A stretch of 64,000 nt of DNA from Tetragonia tetragonoides. Taxonomy: Eukaryota > Streptophyta > Magnoliopsida > Caryophyllales > Aizoaceae. A model generated the notes under the pieces. The model was given only the letters and a program-made list of their open reading frames with translations, made no database searches and had not been told where the DNA came from. Below are positions 46,190 through 57,480 of this stretch, piece by piece; position 1 is the first letter of the stretch, and each line of letters starts with the position of its first letter. A program made the translations under genes and the position numbers. The DNA lies in NCBI GenBank assembly GCA_038025085.1, contig CM076139.1, positions 21,407,307-21,471,306 of the forward strand, in the 5' to 3' direction.

Positions 46190-48602
46190 TTAGAGTGCGT
46201 TTGGATACTAATATTTGATTTAAATTTGATGAATTTGATTCTAAATTTTGAAATTTTACAATTCAAATTCAATTCAGTTGTTTGGGAAAACAAGGAATTT
46301 CAATTCACAAATTTAAAATCTGAATTTCTTGTTTGGGTAAATATGCAATTTCAATTTCAAAATTTGAAATTTACTCAAACATGACCGTGCAAGTACTTTA
46401 AATTGGCTGGGAGACATATGGAAAAGACAATACGCAATTTAACATATCATCACTGAACACCACGTCATCTAACTTCAGATTTCTCGATCAGTTTATCAAA
46501 TCCACCGAGTAACCTTGTCAAATGGCCAGCATGTGCAAGTACTTTGCACTTTCTGTGTTGATAGTTGCCATATTGCTTCCGATCAAATGTGTATCCTTTG
46601 ATTGAAGGTGTTGAGACTTGTCACAATGTTCAGTACAAAACTGAATTTCTAGTATTCCTACCAACACCATCAATGTTGACAGATGATCATCACTGGCCCG
46701 AAAAAGCTGAAAATGAGTGAAATCATCTTGTGTTGCTGGTGTTGGTTGGACTGGCTTTCTTCAAATCGCCGTACAATTTCATCGCTCTTCGTTGAAGATT
46801 CAGATTATTCCCTTCCTTCTTCTTCTTCTTCTTCGCCGGTACCTCGTCGGAATTGTTACTTTCCGTCGAATCTCCGATGAACTCACCGTAGTACGGATCG
46901 GCCTCAAATTCACCGGAGATTTCGATTTCGGCAATTTCGACCAAGACGAATTATATCCGTACATCGATTCACTCTCCGACGACGAAAAACCTCCGATTCC
47001 GAAACTCGAATCGGATGAACTCGTCAACGAAGAGTGAATAATCGGACGACGAATTCGAGAATTTCCATCGGAAAAATCCGCCGTAGTTCGCCGAAAATTG
47101 ATATACTTACTACTATTCTTAATCCTCTCATTCTCGATCCATTGATCGATAACGAAACGATTAATGGCGGGCTCGAGGATGGAGAAGACGGGAGAGAGAG
47201 AGAGGGAGAGGGAGAGGAGAGAGAGAGAGAGAGAGGTGGAAGCAGGGGAGGAGAGAGAGAGGAAAGAGTGGTGGAGGCAGAGAGTGTGTGTGTCGTGGTT
47301 CGAGGAGAGAGAGTGGTATGGGTTTGTATTGTGATTTGTGAGGTGGGCTGAATTTCAAATTGATAGTGTTTTGGTGTGTATTTGAAATACAAGTTTCAAA
47401 GGTCTATCCAAATTACTTCAGATTTGGCCCAAATACAAATGTCTAATATTTTGGATTGCCAAAAACACCTGATTTGGGCCAAATAAGGAATTTGAAATCA
47501 AATAGCCATATCCAAGCAGGCCATTATTTGCATGACCATATTGATCTTTTCATCAATAGCATCCATCCGTTTTTTGTTCTCATCACGCTCTATCTGCAAC
47601 TTAGTTTCCAATTGTTTCAAATGTTGTAAGAGATTATTGTTTTCTTTCTCCTTCACATGTAGCATTGCAGTAAGCTCAGCGCTGCTTGGTAAAGATCTCC
47701 TCTCCTCTTTAAGCTTTATACCAGAGTCAAAACAAACCACAAGATCCTTATCTTTTTCAATGCCCACAATCTCATCCTGCAAAATCACAATGAGCAAAAC
47801 TGAAACCAGTATTCTCCTGTAGATCATCAACTAATTAATGATGCCCAACTATCAACTTTGACCAACTTTGCCCTAACTATAAAAAATTAAAAAATAAGTG
47901 CAACCAGATAAGTATTCTTAATTTATCATTGTTCTACCAACTTCAATATCATTATCATCTTCAAGTTCAAAATGACCATAATCAAATAAATCACACACAC
48001 AGTTAAATTCTTGGAAGAAAATTTGAAAAAAAGAAGAAGAAAGAAACCCTAAATTCCAGGCAAAAACACAAAAACACAAAAAAAAAAAAAAAAAAAAAAT
48101 CAAACCCTAAAGATGATTCTTACCCTCTCTTTACTGGTGGGTATTTTGTTTAGAAAACTCATCAAGAAAATTATTGCTAACAATAAAAAGACAAAAATAC
48201 TGAAAAGAAAGAAGATTATACCTTTTTCAACCTCAACAATGCATCAGCAGCATCAAGTTCATCCTTACCCCAAGGAGATTTATATGAAAATGTCAGCCTA
48301 CCATTGAATCCCACATTTAAAACATCTCCATATTTCACAGTTCTTGCTTTAACATAGGAATTCCAACCATTCCTAAGGTAAATGGAATTCTTAATCTTAC
48401 TGACTGTGAAGGCAAGCTCTGTCTCTCCGGCATCAATAATGTCCAAGATGTTAACATCAATTCCTTTTTTTGTGATAGCCATTTCTTGTTCAGCTGGGGT
48501 AAGACTTGCCCACCATGCATCTCCAACCTCTTTGGGCAATAAAAGACGTGCTTTCCTCTCACTGACATCGGTTCTTGAAAGGGTTTTCGAATGCATTTCC
48601 AT
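46101..48602 (-). CDS. B3-domain-like protein gene, last exon split by a transposon
   Basis: Two exons. Exon 1 (48602-48222, 127 codons) starts MEMHSKTLSRTDV; the start chosen is the first Met in front of the conserved TDVSERKARLLLPKE. Residues 8-108 look like a B3 DNA-binding fold: RLLLPKE, then IYLRNGWNSYVKARTVKYGD, as in plant B3/REM-like regulators (nuclear by family; inference). The intron is 48221-47777 (GT-AG, phase 0). Exon 2 (from 47776) codes DEIVGIEKDKDL and a charged coiled coil from about residue 165. A Harbinger-like insertion then forces the frame to stop at 47498, giving 219 residues with nine foreign ones (MACLDMAI region). The original 3' end lies at 46101-46189. Upstream of the start I see no clear TATA box. 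Confidence 0.62.
46193..47523. mobile_element. PIF/Harbinger-like element in the B3-like gene
   Basis: 1331 bp. Left end GAGTGCGTTTGGATACTAAT and inverted right end GGCCTGCTTGGATATGGCTA share TGCNTTTGGATA and an inner TATTTGATTTNAAATT. TTA occurs at 46190-46192 and 47524-47526, the 3-bp target typical of this superfamily. The interior has a frame on either strand near 46720-47037 with acidic, Ser-rich content (SDDEKPPIPKLESDE), and a (GA)n tract at 47190-47270. No transposase is recognisable. Confidence 0.75.
47190..47300. repeat. (GA)n-rich simple repeat
   Basis: Runs of GAGAGAGG inside the Harbinger-like element. The frames across it are repeat artefacts. Confidence 0.9.
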
Positions 48603-48966
48603 GGCAGATGAGTAGAGAAATTGAGAGGGTATGATGGAATACAGACAGAAAATCAAGAGACTTTAAACGGCAAAGAAATATTTTTGAAAAATGAGCATAA
48701 GAGTTGAATTTGAGAAAAGAAAGCAGTATTTCTAGTTTATAAGGGGGTATTGGACGAACAGGAATGGCCAGTAACTTGCTGGGTAGGACGGGCTCCATTG
48801 ATGCCTCTAAAAGGAAGGGGACGGAGAAAGGGCGATGGAGTATTCCGGTGACAGAAAATAAGCACACGTGCTGGAGTAATTAAGGGGTGGGTTTTTAAAT
48901 GTGTTTTAGTTTTTTTCTTTTTTCTTTTTTCTTTTTTTTATTCTAGTAGACAATATAGGAAGATAA

Positions 48967-48997
<31 letters not shown>

Positions 48998-49232
48998 AAA
49001 AAGTAGACAATATATGAGTATCCAAAAATCACACTTTCTCGAAAGAATAAAGAACATCTTATAAAAATAAAAATAAAAAAAGTTGCCGTGTAAAATTGTT
49101 TCATGGTAAAACACTCAAAAGAAGTCATTAACGGGTAGAAGATTTGACCTGTTTTTAACCGTTGCAAATAGTTGTTGTTACATGCGGGGCATTTTCTTTT
49201 TCTTTTTTTTTTGTATAGTTCAACAAGCTAAG
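48603..49232. other. Upstream region of the B3-like gene
   Basis: No gene. It should contain the gene's leader and promoter. An (AAAT)n microsatellite of about 9 units lies at 48967-49001. Confidence 0.45.
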
Positions 49233-49240
49233 GTTATAAG

Positions 49241-49481
49241 CAGACCTGGCAAACAGGTTGGGCGAAAGGTTTTGGTCGGGTCATATACGATCAGGTTAAA
49301 ATATTCGGGTTCTTATTGGGTTTAATTTCGGATTACCCAATGGGTTTGACAAATGTTGTCTCACAACTTTCGGGTTCAAGTCGACAAGTCGGGTTCACGT
49401 CAGGTCATTTCAGTCTCTTGTCATTTCGGGTTTGAACCTTTTCGGATCTGTAGCTAGTCGGGTTAGTTTTTGCTAACTCTA
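49241..49481. mobile_element. hAT-type MITE with 8-bp target duplication
   Basis: 241 bp. CAGACCTGGCAAACAGGTTG at the left and inverted TAGAGTTAGCAAAAACTAAC at the right, with GTTATAAG at 49233-49240 and 49482-49489. The interior is rich in CGGGT words. An 8-bp duplication fits the hAT superfamily. Confidence 0.75.
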
Positions 49482-49489
49482 GTTATAAG

Positions 49490-50950
49490 ACATTAAAAAT
49501 GGCATTTTTGTCCTTTTTCATTTTAGATTAGTGGAATTCCAGTCTTATGCTTATTCACAGATAAATGAGGGCTAAATTTATATTTTTCAAAAATATTTCA
49601 TTGAGATATGTCGGGCGTATTTTGGTCATAAAAAACTTCACCAAGTTCAAATTTAAATTTAGGCATTTTTCCAGCCATTTGTAGTCCAAAATCAAAATTA
49701 CAAGTCTATACATTTCTTTAGAGACTTCTTCAGGCCTCATGGACCTTCCCATTCTCTGGAGCCAAGAGTTTATCGTTTTCTAAATCTATAAAAAAAAGGA
49801 AAAATTACCAAGATACAAGTTGTCCACATACACCTTCTCATGCCATTTAGTTTCTATACAATAGCTATCTGGTAGATTATCAAGGTCAGACCGTATAGGC
49901 TGGTGAACGTACTCCTGTGATCGGCCAGACGTTGAAGCCTCTATCCCTACTCGGCTAACTATATCAACCTTTTCTTAACATACAGCAGGCAATGACCTTT
50001 GTGACATTGCATGTATAAGTTATGGAAATTCCTCCCAACTTAGTCTAACTCGAGACCGACCACTCAACCCTATCACTATCAGGGCAAACTACGATTCTGG
50101 GTTGGCGAGCAGAATAATGCATAAGGGAATCTCGCTACTCGGTTTGTTATTCAAATTACTTACAGCGCCAATATCATACAACATTGGTCGGAATTTTTCA
50201 TTAGTTACCAAATAAGCATTTGGGTTATTAGTTGAGTAGTTTCCAGAAGTTGAAGAAATTATTGATAAATTTGGGTTATTATTCAAGTTCTTTGGTAATT
50301 TCCACTAATATACATAATCACTTTGATTAACGGATGAAAAACTCATTATACAATTGAGGATTGAAGATTAAGTACAAAGTAAAACGTATTTGTTGAAGAT
50401 TACTTTGAACTGGTTGAAGGTTTGAAGATCTAAAGAAAGAATTTGGGAGCTTCTCTCTAGAAGATATCACTCTCGCTCTCTAGAAGAATTGGAAATGAAC
50501 AAATGATTGGGATGGGGACGTTTCCTACACTTTTGTAGAAGGAAACTTGACGTCAACCCTCCGTATCTTCTTAATGGGCCGAAAGTTGCATCAAATGCCC
50601 TTGTTTCTCAAGGCCCAACAAGAAAACCCCGAAAATAGATAGCGCTCATGTACATACTATACATACTAAAATCCATAATAGTGACATGCTCTTGGTTTAA
50701 GCTACCTACATGCAGTAACAAAAGTTTTGGATGCTAAAATATCATGATTCTACTTTAAAAAAATTAGATAAAGATGATTCTATTTGGCAATAATAATAAA
50801 TCATCATCAACTTGCATATTCAGGGAAGAATTGGGTCTGTTGATAACATTAGGAAGCAGATCATATTCAACCTGCATTTTAGAGAAGAAGTAGCAAAGGA
50901 GAAGAAAGTCCGTAAAATTTTCCTTTAGCCTTAATTTCTTTTACTAGCTG
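49490..50950. other. Intergenic DNA, no gene recognised
   Basis: Only short frames. A CT/GA-rich block at 50440-50500 (CTCTCTAGAAGATATCACTC) resembles an LTR or leader, but I find no paired ends. Confidence 0.35.
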
Positions 50951-51790
50951 TATGGTGACATGTTTTGTGAATAGCTATGTATGGTGTGTGATGTTACTAT
51001 TGGATAGTTTTGGTCTTTGTTTGAACATGAGAGGAGGGAGTTTTAAAGAGAGAGGCTCTGCCTTCTCTCTAGAACTCCTTTTCTTAGGAAGAAAAATAAA
51101 AGCAAAAAAGATAGAAAAGCAAACAAAAAACTCTAACATATCTCTCAAGCCGTCGTTTTCAAGCTTTCTTCCATCCAATTTCCATGTTTCAGCCTCTTCT
51201 TCCTCCTTTTTCCCTCTTATTCAAAGAATCAAGCCATCTTTTGAATCTAGGTTTATGGTTTTTGTTAGAAAATTTTGATGAGAGAGAGAGAAGGAAAAAA
51301 ATGAAGAGTGAGAAGCTCGACACGATGTCATCTCGTCGTCGGCCTAGCCCGACACCGCTCGTCCATCTCTCCGTCACCTGGTTCCGATCTAGTTCGATTT
51401 CTGGGTTGCTGGTTTTTTATGAAATCGTGTTCTGGGTTACTGGTAAGTCAGATTTATGAAGTATGTGAACTTCTTTAGAATTTGGGGATTCTTCTGATCC
51501 TAGATCTGAAAATCCTAAAGCAAAAAGAAAGAAAAAAAATATTGATGGTGATTGAGGATTCGGAAAATTATCCTCTGTGTTTTTGGGTTATGGAGCTGAT
51601 GAACAAGATGAAGTTGGAAGAGGAAGATGGTTCATTTTTAGAATTTGTCTACTTGTATCATTTTTCCACTTCTTTTTTATTTGTTCTTGGCTGTAATTGT
51701 CTCAAAGTCCTTCACTAATCTGTTAGTGAAGGAATCTTAGGTTAATCTCTAATGGAGACTACCTGGTTGTCTTGCCTTTAAAAAAAAAAG
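50950..51790 (+). other. Retroposed-looking segment with hairpin and A-tail
   Basis: A leader-like stretch with several short ATG frames ends in an A10 run near 51779-51788. A stem-loop sits at 51709-51732: CCTTCACTAA, loop TCTG, TTAGTGAAGG, a perfect 10-bp stem. The structure fits the 3' end of a retroposed transcript, but the 5' limit and target duplication are not visible. Confidence 0.4.
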
Positions 51791-51825
51791 GATAGTTTTT
51801 GTCTTACGCTCAAGGCCCCCTCTAA

Positions 51826-52047
51826 GGGCATGTTCTTTTCAATTGGTTTCCAGTTTTGACCAGTTTTTCTCAGTTACAAAATACAGTTTTCCCCAGTTTT
51901 GTCCAGTTTCTCCCAGTTTAACCCAGTTTTGCCCAATTTCTCCCAATTTTAATATTTATACATATTAAACATAATAATTGAAATATACAATATGTTATAT
52001 CAAAATATAAAAATAAATATATGCATTGACTAATATTTAAACATGAC

Positions 52048-52139
<92 letters not shown>

Positions 52140-52366
52140 TATTATCATTATTATTACTATTATTATTATTATTATTGTCTTAATTATTATTAAACACTCA
52201 AAAATTTAAAATTTCCAGTTTGTCCCAGTTTCCCCCAGTTTTGCCTAGTTTGATCCAGTTTTCACCAGTTTCTCCCAGTTACCAGTTAGACTTATCAGTT
52301 TTCACCAGTTTTGCCCAATTTCTCCCAGTTACCAATCACCAGTTTCCAGTCGATAAGAACGAGCCC
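51826..52366. mobile_element. Tourist-type MITE with (TAA)n core, second copy
   Basis: TIRs GGGCATGTTCTTTTCAATTG and, inverted, GGGCTCGTTCTTATCGACTG, flanked by TAA at 51823-51825 and 52367-52369. Subrepeats of CCAGTTTYNCCCAGTT and a (TAA)n tract at 52048-52140 match the design of the element at 22872-23635, so the two are family members. Confidence 0.9.
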
Positions 52367-52475
52367 TAAGTTGAGAGTGAGCTATGTTGTCATTGTTGCT
52401 TACTTGCTATGCATTGCTAGTTGTCTAGTCAACCGATGATGAGAGTCTTGTAGTTCAAGGAGCCAAGGAGGAGTT

Positions 52476-53100
52476 TTTTTTTTTTGAAAAGGCAAGAAAG
52501 CCGGTCACGAATGACCAAGAGTCCACAGACTCGGATAAAGAACACTCGATACAGAACAACAGAACATAAATAAACTACTAGCAATTACATTAAACTAGTG
52601 CAAGTTGATGACGGATGTTTCCACAAACGTTACTCCTTCAATCCTGCCAAGGAACAAGTCACGGTGGTAACCGATCGCATATACTCCGACCTTCTATCGT
52701 CAGGACCACCCCAAGCTTCACCATTGGCACTAAACGCTTCATCCATGGTGGCTAGCGGTTGAAAAAGGAGAACAATCAGCATCCAAAGACTGACTGACAA
52801 CGAAGGCGGCTGAGCCCAATCATTACAAGTCTTCTTTTGGTTTTTTTTTTTTTCTTTTTCTCTATAAGGTTCTAGATCTGAAAAACAAGGAACCCTAAAT
52901 CTAAAAACAAATCCCAAAACCATATACATCAGAAAAGAAAGGATTAGAACCACCCAAACTCCAAAGACAACCACCGGAACATAGTGGTTTTGGTGCCGGC
53001 AAAATCCAGATCTAGAAAGACCAAAATCAAAAAACGCAAAACCATCAACCTCATCCCTCAAATTGAAAAGAAACAAAATAACAGGGGCAAATGACAACTA
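52476..53100 (-). pseudogene. Retroposon 3' end, probable LINE
   Basis: The minus strand ends in CTTGCCTTTTCAAAAAAAAA (A-tail near 52478-52490) after a non-coding region, with a 155-residue frame further upstream (53097-52630) that contains a hydrophobic run VVVFGVWVVLILSFLMYMVL. I do not recognise the protein. The polar A-tail supports retroposition; the LINE origin is inference. Confidence 0.4.
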
Positions 53101-53451
53101 CACATCCATTGAAGGGGTTGGAAGCGGGAAATCGGCAGGCATTGTCGAATACAGAATGACTTTTTCCTAAACTTTGAGTATAAATAGAGAAGTTTAGAAG
53201 GATGTCTTTGGTAATATAAACATGATCTGGGTTGAGAACATGTCGATTAAGGCTAAAAGGTGAACAAGAATGAAGCAAGGAACAAAATTCTGATGGCTTT
53301 GGGGGCTAGGATTTTTTCTTTTTTCGCCTTTTCATTTTCTCTCTCATGCGTCTCGATTCTATGTTTTTTGTTCAATGAGGAGACTAATATTGCATTGTAC
53401 ATCTCTTTGGAAGTAACAAATCTAATTTTTTTCTGGAAAAAAATAATAATA

Positions 53452-54396
53452 CTCCCTCCGTTTTACGATATAAGACATATTTTGACTTTATTTTTGTTTC
53501 ACATTATAAGACATTTTTTTTTTACTTGTAACACTTGCAATGAGCATTTATTTGTAATTTAACCACTATACCGTATTACACAATCCACTTCCCCTTTCTC
53601 TCTCTCTCTCTCCTTCCCCCCAAAAAAACCCTAGCTCCCTTTTGGTTTAAGGGCTGCTATTAGCGATTCTTTGCTAATGGTAAACCCCAATTCTTTTTGT
53701 TTCATTGTTTTGTTCTGTTATCTAGTTTTATTATGTTGAATAATATCAATATCTCCATCTGTGAGGGTTAGTTTGTCTCATTCGTTGGGTTCGGATGTCT
53801 CTCACTTTTTGAGAGTATTGTTAGTTTTTCGTTTTGTCGTTCGTATGGTACTTTGGCAGATCTATTCTATCAAGAGGTAGTTTACTATGTCGGATCAAAG
53901 CATTCAAAGCTATACCAGAGTCTTTCGCGTAGAGGTTGTAATATGGAAAACAACGATTAAATGGAAGTCGGTCGGAATTGTTGAATCTCTAGTGCTACAT
54001 AGCTTTTTCATTCGAATGTATTCTGATGTTTTAGATCTATTTCTTGTTGAATTCAATCCTTCTTGTAAGTGTCGTATGGCTTTCAATTAATGGAATTTAT
54101 TTTCCCTTCAAAAAAAAATGTTGCATTTAGTGTTTAAGGATAATTTAGTCTTTTTACCATCTTTTTTTCTTGAATACACAATTTCTTAATCTATGTATGT
54201 ATGAAGTCAAAAAATCACTTAACCAACACAGATTGTTCTAGTGGTTTGTGCATTGGTGTTCTTCCTTCACCACCAGGGTTCAAATCCCATTAAGGGCTTT
54301 TGGGATCCCCATTCCTCTTTATCCCCTCCCCCCCCCCCCCAAATGCCAAAAATAAAAGGTCAAAAAATGACTTACATTATGAAACGGATGGAGGAA
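53452..54396. mobile_element. Stowaway-like element, 945 bp, with internal insertions
   Basis: Left end CTCCCTCCGTTTTACGATAT after TA at 53450-53451. The right end, inverted, reads TTCCTCCATCCGTTTCATAA before TA at 54397-54398. Both continue with ATAAGACAT- and ATGTAAGTC-like and TTTTTGAC words. It is longer than usual because of inner sequence, including a SINE-like unit and an A-tailed block ending near 54120. Confidence 0.7.
54225..54360 (+). mobile_element. tRNA-derived SINE-like unit
   Basis: A perfect B box GGTTCAAATCC at 54278-54288 lies about 40 bp after an A-box-like TGTTCTAGTGG (54235-54245). This is the internal RNA polymerase III promoter of tRNA-derived SINEs. A poly-C run follows at 54330-54342. 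I see no 3' tail typical of a named family. Confidence 0.5.
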
Positions 54397-54429
54397 TAAT
54401 CACCATTGCTTTAATCAATAGCAATGTGC

Positions 54430-56074
54430 ACTGATTGCTGCCATTTATGAAATCTGGCAGGAAAGAATGGGAGAATCTTTCGTGGCAGTGGCGTATCCAG
54501 GATTCAGAAAATGGGGTGACAAAATCAAGTAAAAATCATCGATACATATTAGATCAAAAAAAGTTCAATATCAAACCGTAATACAATTCCACATTACAAC
54601 TAATGCGGGTAGACGAAAAAAAAAACAAAATAACCAAATAAAAAGTTCAATATCAAACCGTTATCAGTGATGTCTTTTCACCATTTTGGGACAGATCATT
54701 TCAGCCTTCTTCCTTGTATATTGCTAGCCACAAATATTTCCCTCATGGTCCCACTAGATTGAGAATATTAACGATAATAGTGAAAGGGACTCAACTCATA
54801 AATTAATAAGTATCGTCACATAACAATAGCATATTGTTCATAGTAACTGGCTAACAGCACTCAGTGAAGAGGACAGAAGTATCCTAATCGTATGTATTAT
54901 TTTCTGCAATTTCTTATAGAGCTGAATGACAAAATATTAGGGAGTACTAGTGAGGGAATCTAATCAGAACATTGGATAAATGTTTGAATGCAGGATTTAG
55001 GTATTAATCCAATAATAGATTAAATCACCATTATTTTGAGCCTTTTTGGGTGCAATACAACAAAGCAAAAGTATAAAAGCGGAAGAAAACAATCACGAAA
55101 CAACTAAATAAAAAACCTGATTTTAACAAAGTAACGGACATTGGAGGAAGAATCGGCCTAAATGATGAGAATTAGAAGCATATTTTGGAAATGATTGAGC
55201 AATAATCAATTCACAATATTACTCAAATCAATCAAATAAATTATGTTTCAAACCCTAATTTCAATTTATTTGATTCAAATAACCCCAATTACTCAAATTC
55301 ATTCAATTTCTAAGTTCTAACTCAAAACCCACAAGTTATAATCTATACTAGCTATGGAGAGAGGGATTGAGAGAAAGAACTAAGGAGGTGTACATCAACA
55401 AACAAAAGAATTGATTCGCAATTTTGCAGAATTGCAATAGCCTTGGCGTCGCCGTCACCGTCAAGCTTGGCCATCAACTCGTCAAGCCAAAACTCCGGCG
55501 CCGGTAGGCGGTAGCCCAGTAGTCCGGTACTCCGGTACTATCGACTCACTCGACTGTCGATGGGCCAGGCGAGACTACGAGAGTTGAGAACTTGAGATGG
55601 TGAGGGGATAAGAGAGAAAGAGGTATGTCATAGGTAATGGGTTTGCTTTAGTCTACTGATTTGTTTGAGGACCTAAGTCAGTAAGTCTCACTTGCAAAAT
55701 ATTATTTTTTTTTTTTAAAAAAAAAAGAAAAAGTCACAGATTCTTATTTTCGAAAAAGGGGTGACGACCGTCCCCTCCCGTCCCCCCTTGCATCCGCCCC
55801 TGTTTCGTGGGATTTCAAGAACTGCGGATCAGATGCTGTGGAACATACAAAGCAATGTGTGCTTTAGAATGGCTAATTGCAAAACTGAAAACTTAGTGAA
55901 AGTGATGTTCAAGCAAGACTAATGGGATATGCTTCGGGAGATGGTTGTATACTGTAATTAGTCTTTGTAATTAGGAGATGTCTTTCTGATATCTCTTACT
56001 AGGTTGTAAAATTGACGGCACTATTTCAGTGTTCCTAGGGTTAATGAAATATAATTATCATTTTTCCAAAAAAA
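54430..56074 (+). mobile_element. 5'-truncated L1 with 13-bp target duplication, split by a hAT
   Basis: AATAGCAATGTGC occurs at 54417-54429 and 56075-56087, and the insert ends in a run of A. Without the hAT element it is about 320 bp. It codes the ORF2 end (AAIYEIWQERNGRIFRGISR, then SNVCFRMANCKTEN) across the hAT junction, so the two halves were once continuous. Confidence 0.88.
54486..55802. mobile_element. hAT-type non-autonomous element with 8-bp target duplication
   Basis: 1317 bp. CAGTGGCGTATCCAGGATTC at the left and inverted CAGGGGCGGATGCAAGG at the right, with TTTCGTGG at 54478-54485 and 55803-55810. These ends and the 8-bp duplication mark a hAT element. No transposase frame is seen. 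It landed in the L1 fragment and kept the coding reading on either side. Confidence 0.9.
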
Positions 56075-56336
56075 AATAGCAATGTGCCTACCTCCTCAGA
56101 CCTCCTTCAGTTTTTAGTTATTTCTGTTCACTTTAGTCTCATGCTCACCCGGAAAAGAAAAAACATTTAATATAAAGTAACCACTAAACTAGACTAATAA
56201 AATAAACTTTATGCAATGAACTAATGTTTAAGGACATGTTCAACATCTACCACAGAAATCATATATAGTTTCCCTGTAAATGTTCTAATGTTTCCAGTTA
56301 GAAAATAATGCACTACCTTAAAACATGCAAATCAAC

Positions 56337-57480
56337 CTACTCCTCCTTAACCATTACAGAGCATACAGTGGCAATGTGCCCCGTTTCCCAAGTCAGAGAA
56401 ATTTGACTTCTCCATTTCCTTAAGCACAGTTCCAGCGAGTACATTTCCAAACTCTTTGTCCATGGTTTCCTCCAACCTTGCATTGTTTCCATTCCTTGGT
56501 TTCCTAGCAGTCCACCTGCCCAGATCCTCGCATTAGCAACATACTTGTCTTGGATTTGCTTCTGGTACACACAGAGCTCCTCCCTTCTTGCAACCTTCCG
56601 TTCCATAAAAGCCTGCAATTCAGTTTTATATACATATATGAGAACGTTTTTTTTTTTAGACAAAGAAAAAGTATATTGATAAGAAACTTTTAGCGGTTTT
56701 TGCCAGAAGAAAGAAAACCAAATACTCAACTTGTTACATATCTGATTATCATAAGAGAATGTGCGCTTTAGAGCAAGAAGATAACATGTAGTCACAGTTG
56801 TTGGTTTACTTGTTCCTTCTTCTGATCGCTCAACTCAATGTTTTTCTTCCATTGGCTTAGCAGGCAAAATAATAAATAGGTGGTTCTGTCTTCGTTTTTG
56901 GAAGTCCAAGAAAAATTATAGATGAAACAATAACAGATCTGCCATAATGCCTGGAACTGGGCCACAGAGGCACACAACAAACTAGAAAAATATTGAGTCA
57001 TCTAGTTGCTTCAACAACATGCACATGATGAAACTTATCTTTGGCTCAATAATATTGTCAATATGGATGCTTTTGGTCCGAAAGTTGAAAGAGAATTTAG
57101 AATTCAAGAAGTTCCATAAACAATCACTAGAAATCATAGTTGAAACTTGAAATGTGTTATGGTCCTGATCTGCCACAAAGATGACAGACTTGAATACCTT
57201 AGAAAATTGGTAAGCTTTTATGGTGCTCGCTCCATCGAAGAAACAGCAGGTCCAACTTCTCCTCAGCTTTGGCAGCCACAGCCCTAAGTACCTGATTAAG
57301 GTAATGTTAAAAGACAAATAGGTTATGGAGGACGGGGAAGAGATGCTAAAAAGAAAGAGAAAAAGGCATTCCACTACATCACCAATGATTTTCCCAGTGT
57401 ACCAGATCACGCTTCCGATTTTCTACAATCCACTCACGCTCTTGTTGCCGCAGCCTTTTTCACTTTCTTCACGCGCTTTT
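56337..57480 (-). pseudogene. Exon-like blocks of an unrecognised gene
   Basis: The minus strand shows coding blocks between splice-like sites: KRLRQQEREWIVENRKRD near 57420; AKAEEKLDLLFLRWSEHH near 57240 with AG before and GT after; and AFMERKVARREELCVYQKQI plus QDKYVANARIWAGGLLGNQG near 56560, preceded by TTGCAG. The composition suggests a basic, partly coiled-coil protein. Frames between blocks do not join cleanly, so it may be a pseudogene. I do not assign a family. Confidence 0.4.

Noticed and set aside
51184..51459. Coding gene at 51.2-51.5 kb
   Set aside because: Frames on both strands are short and overlap; the sequence looks like a leader of a retroposed transcript.
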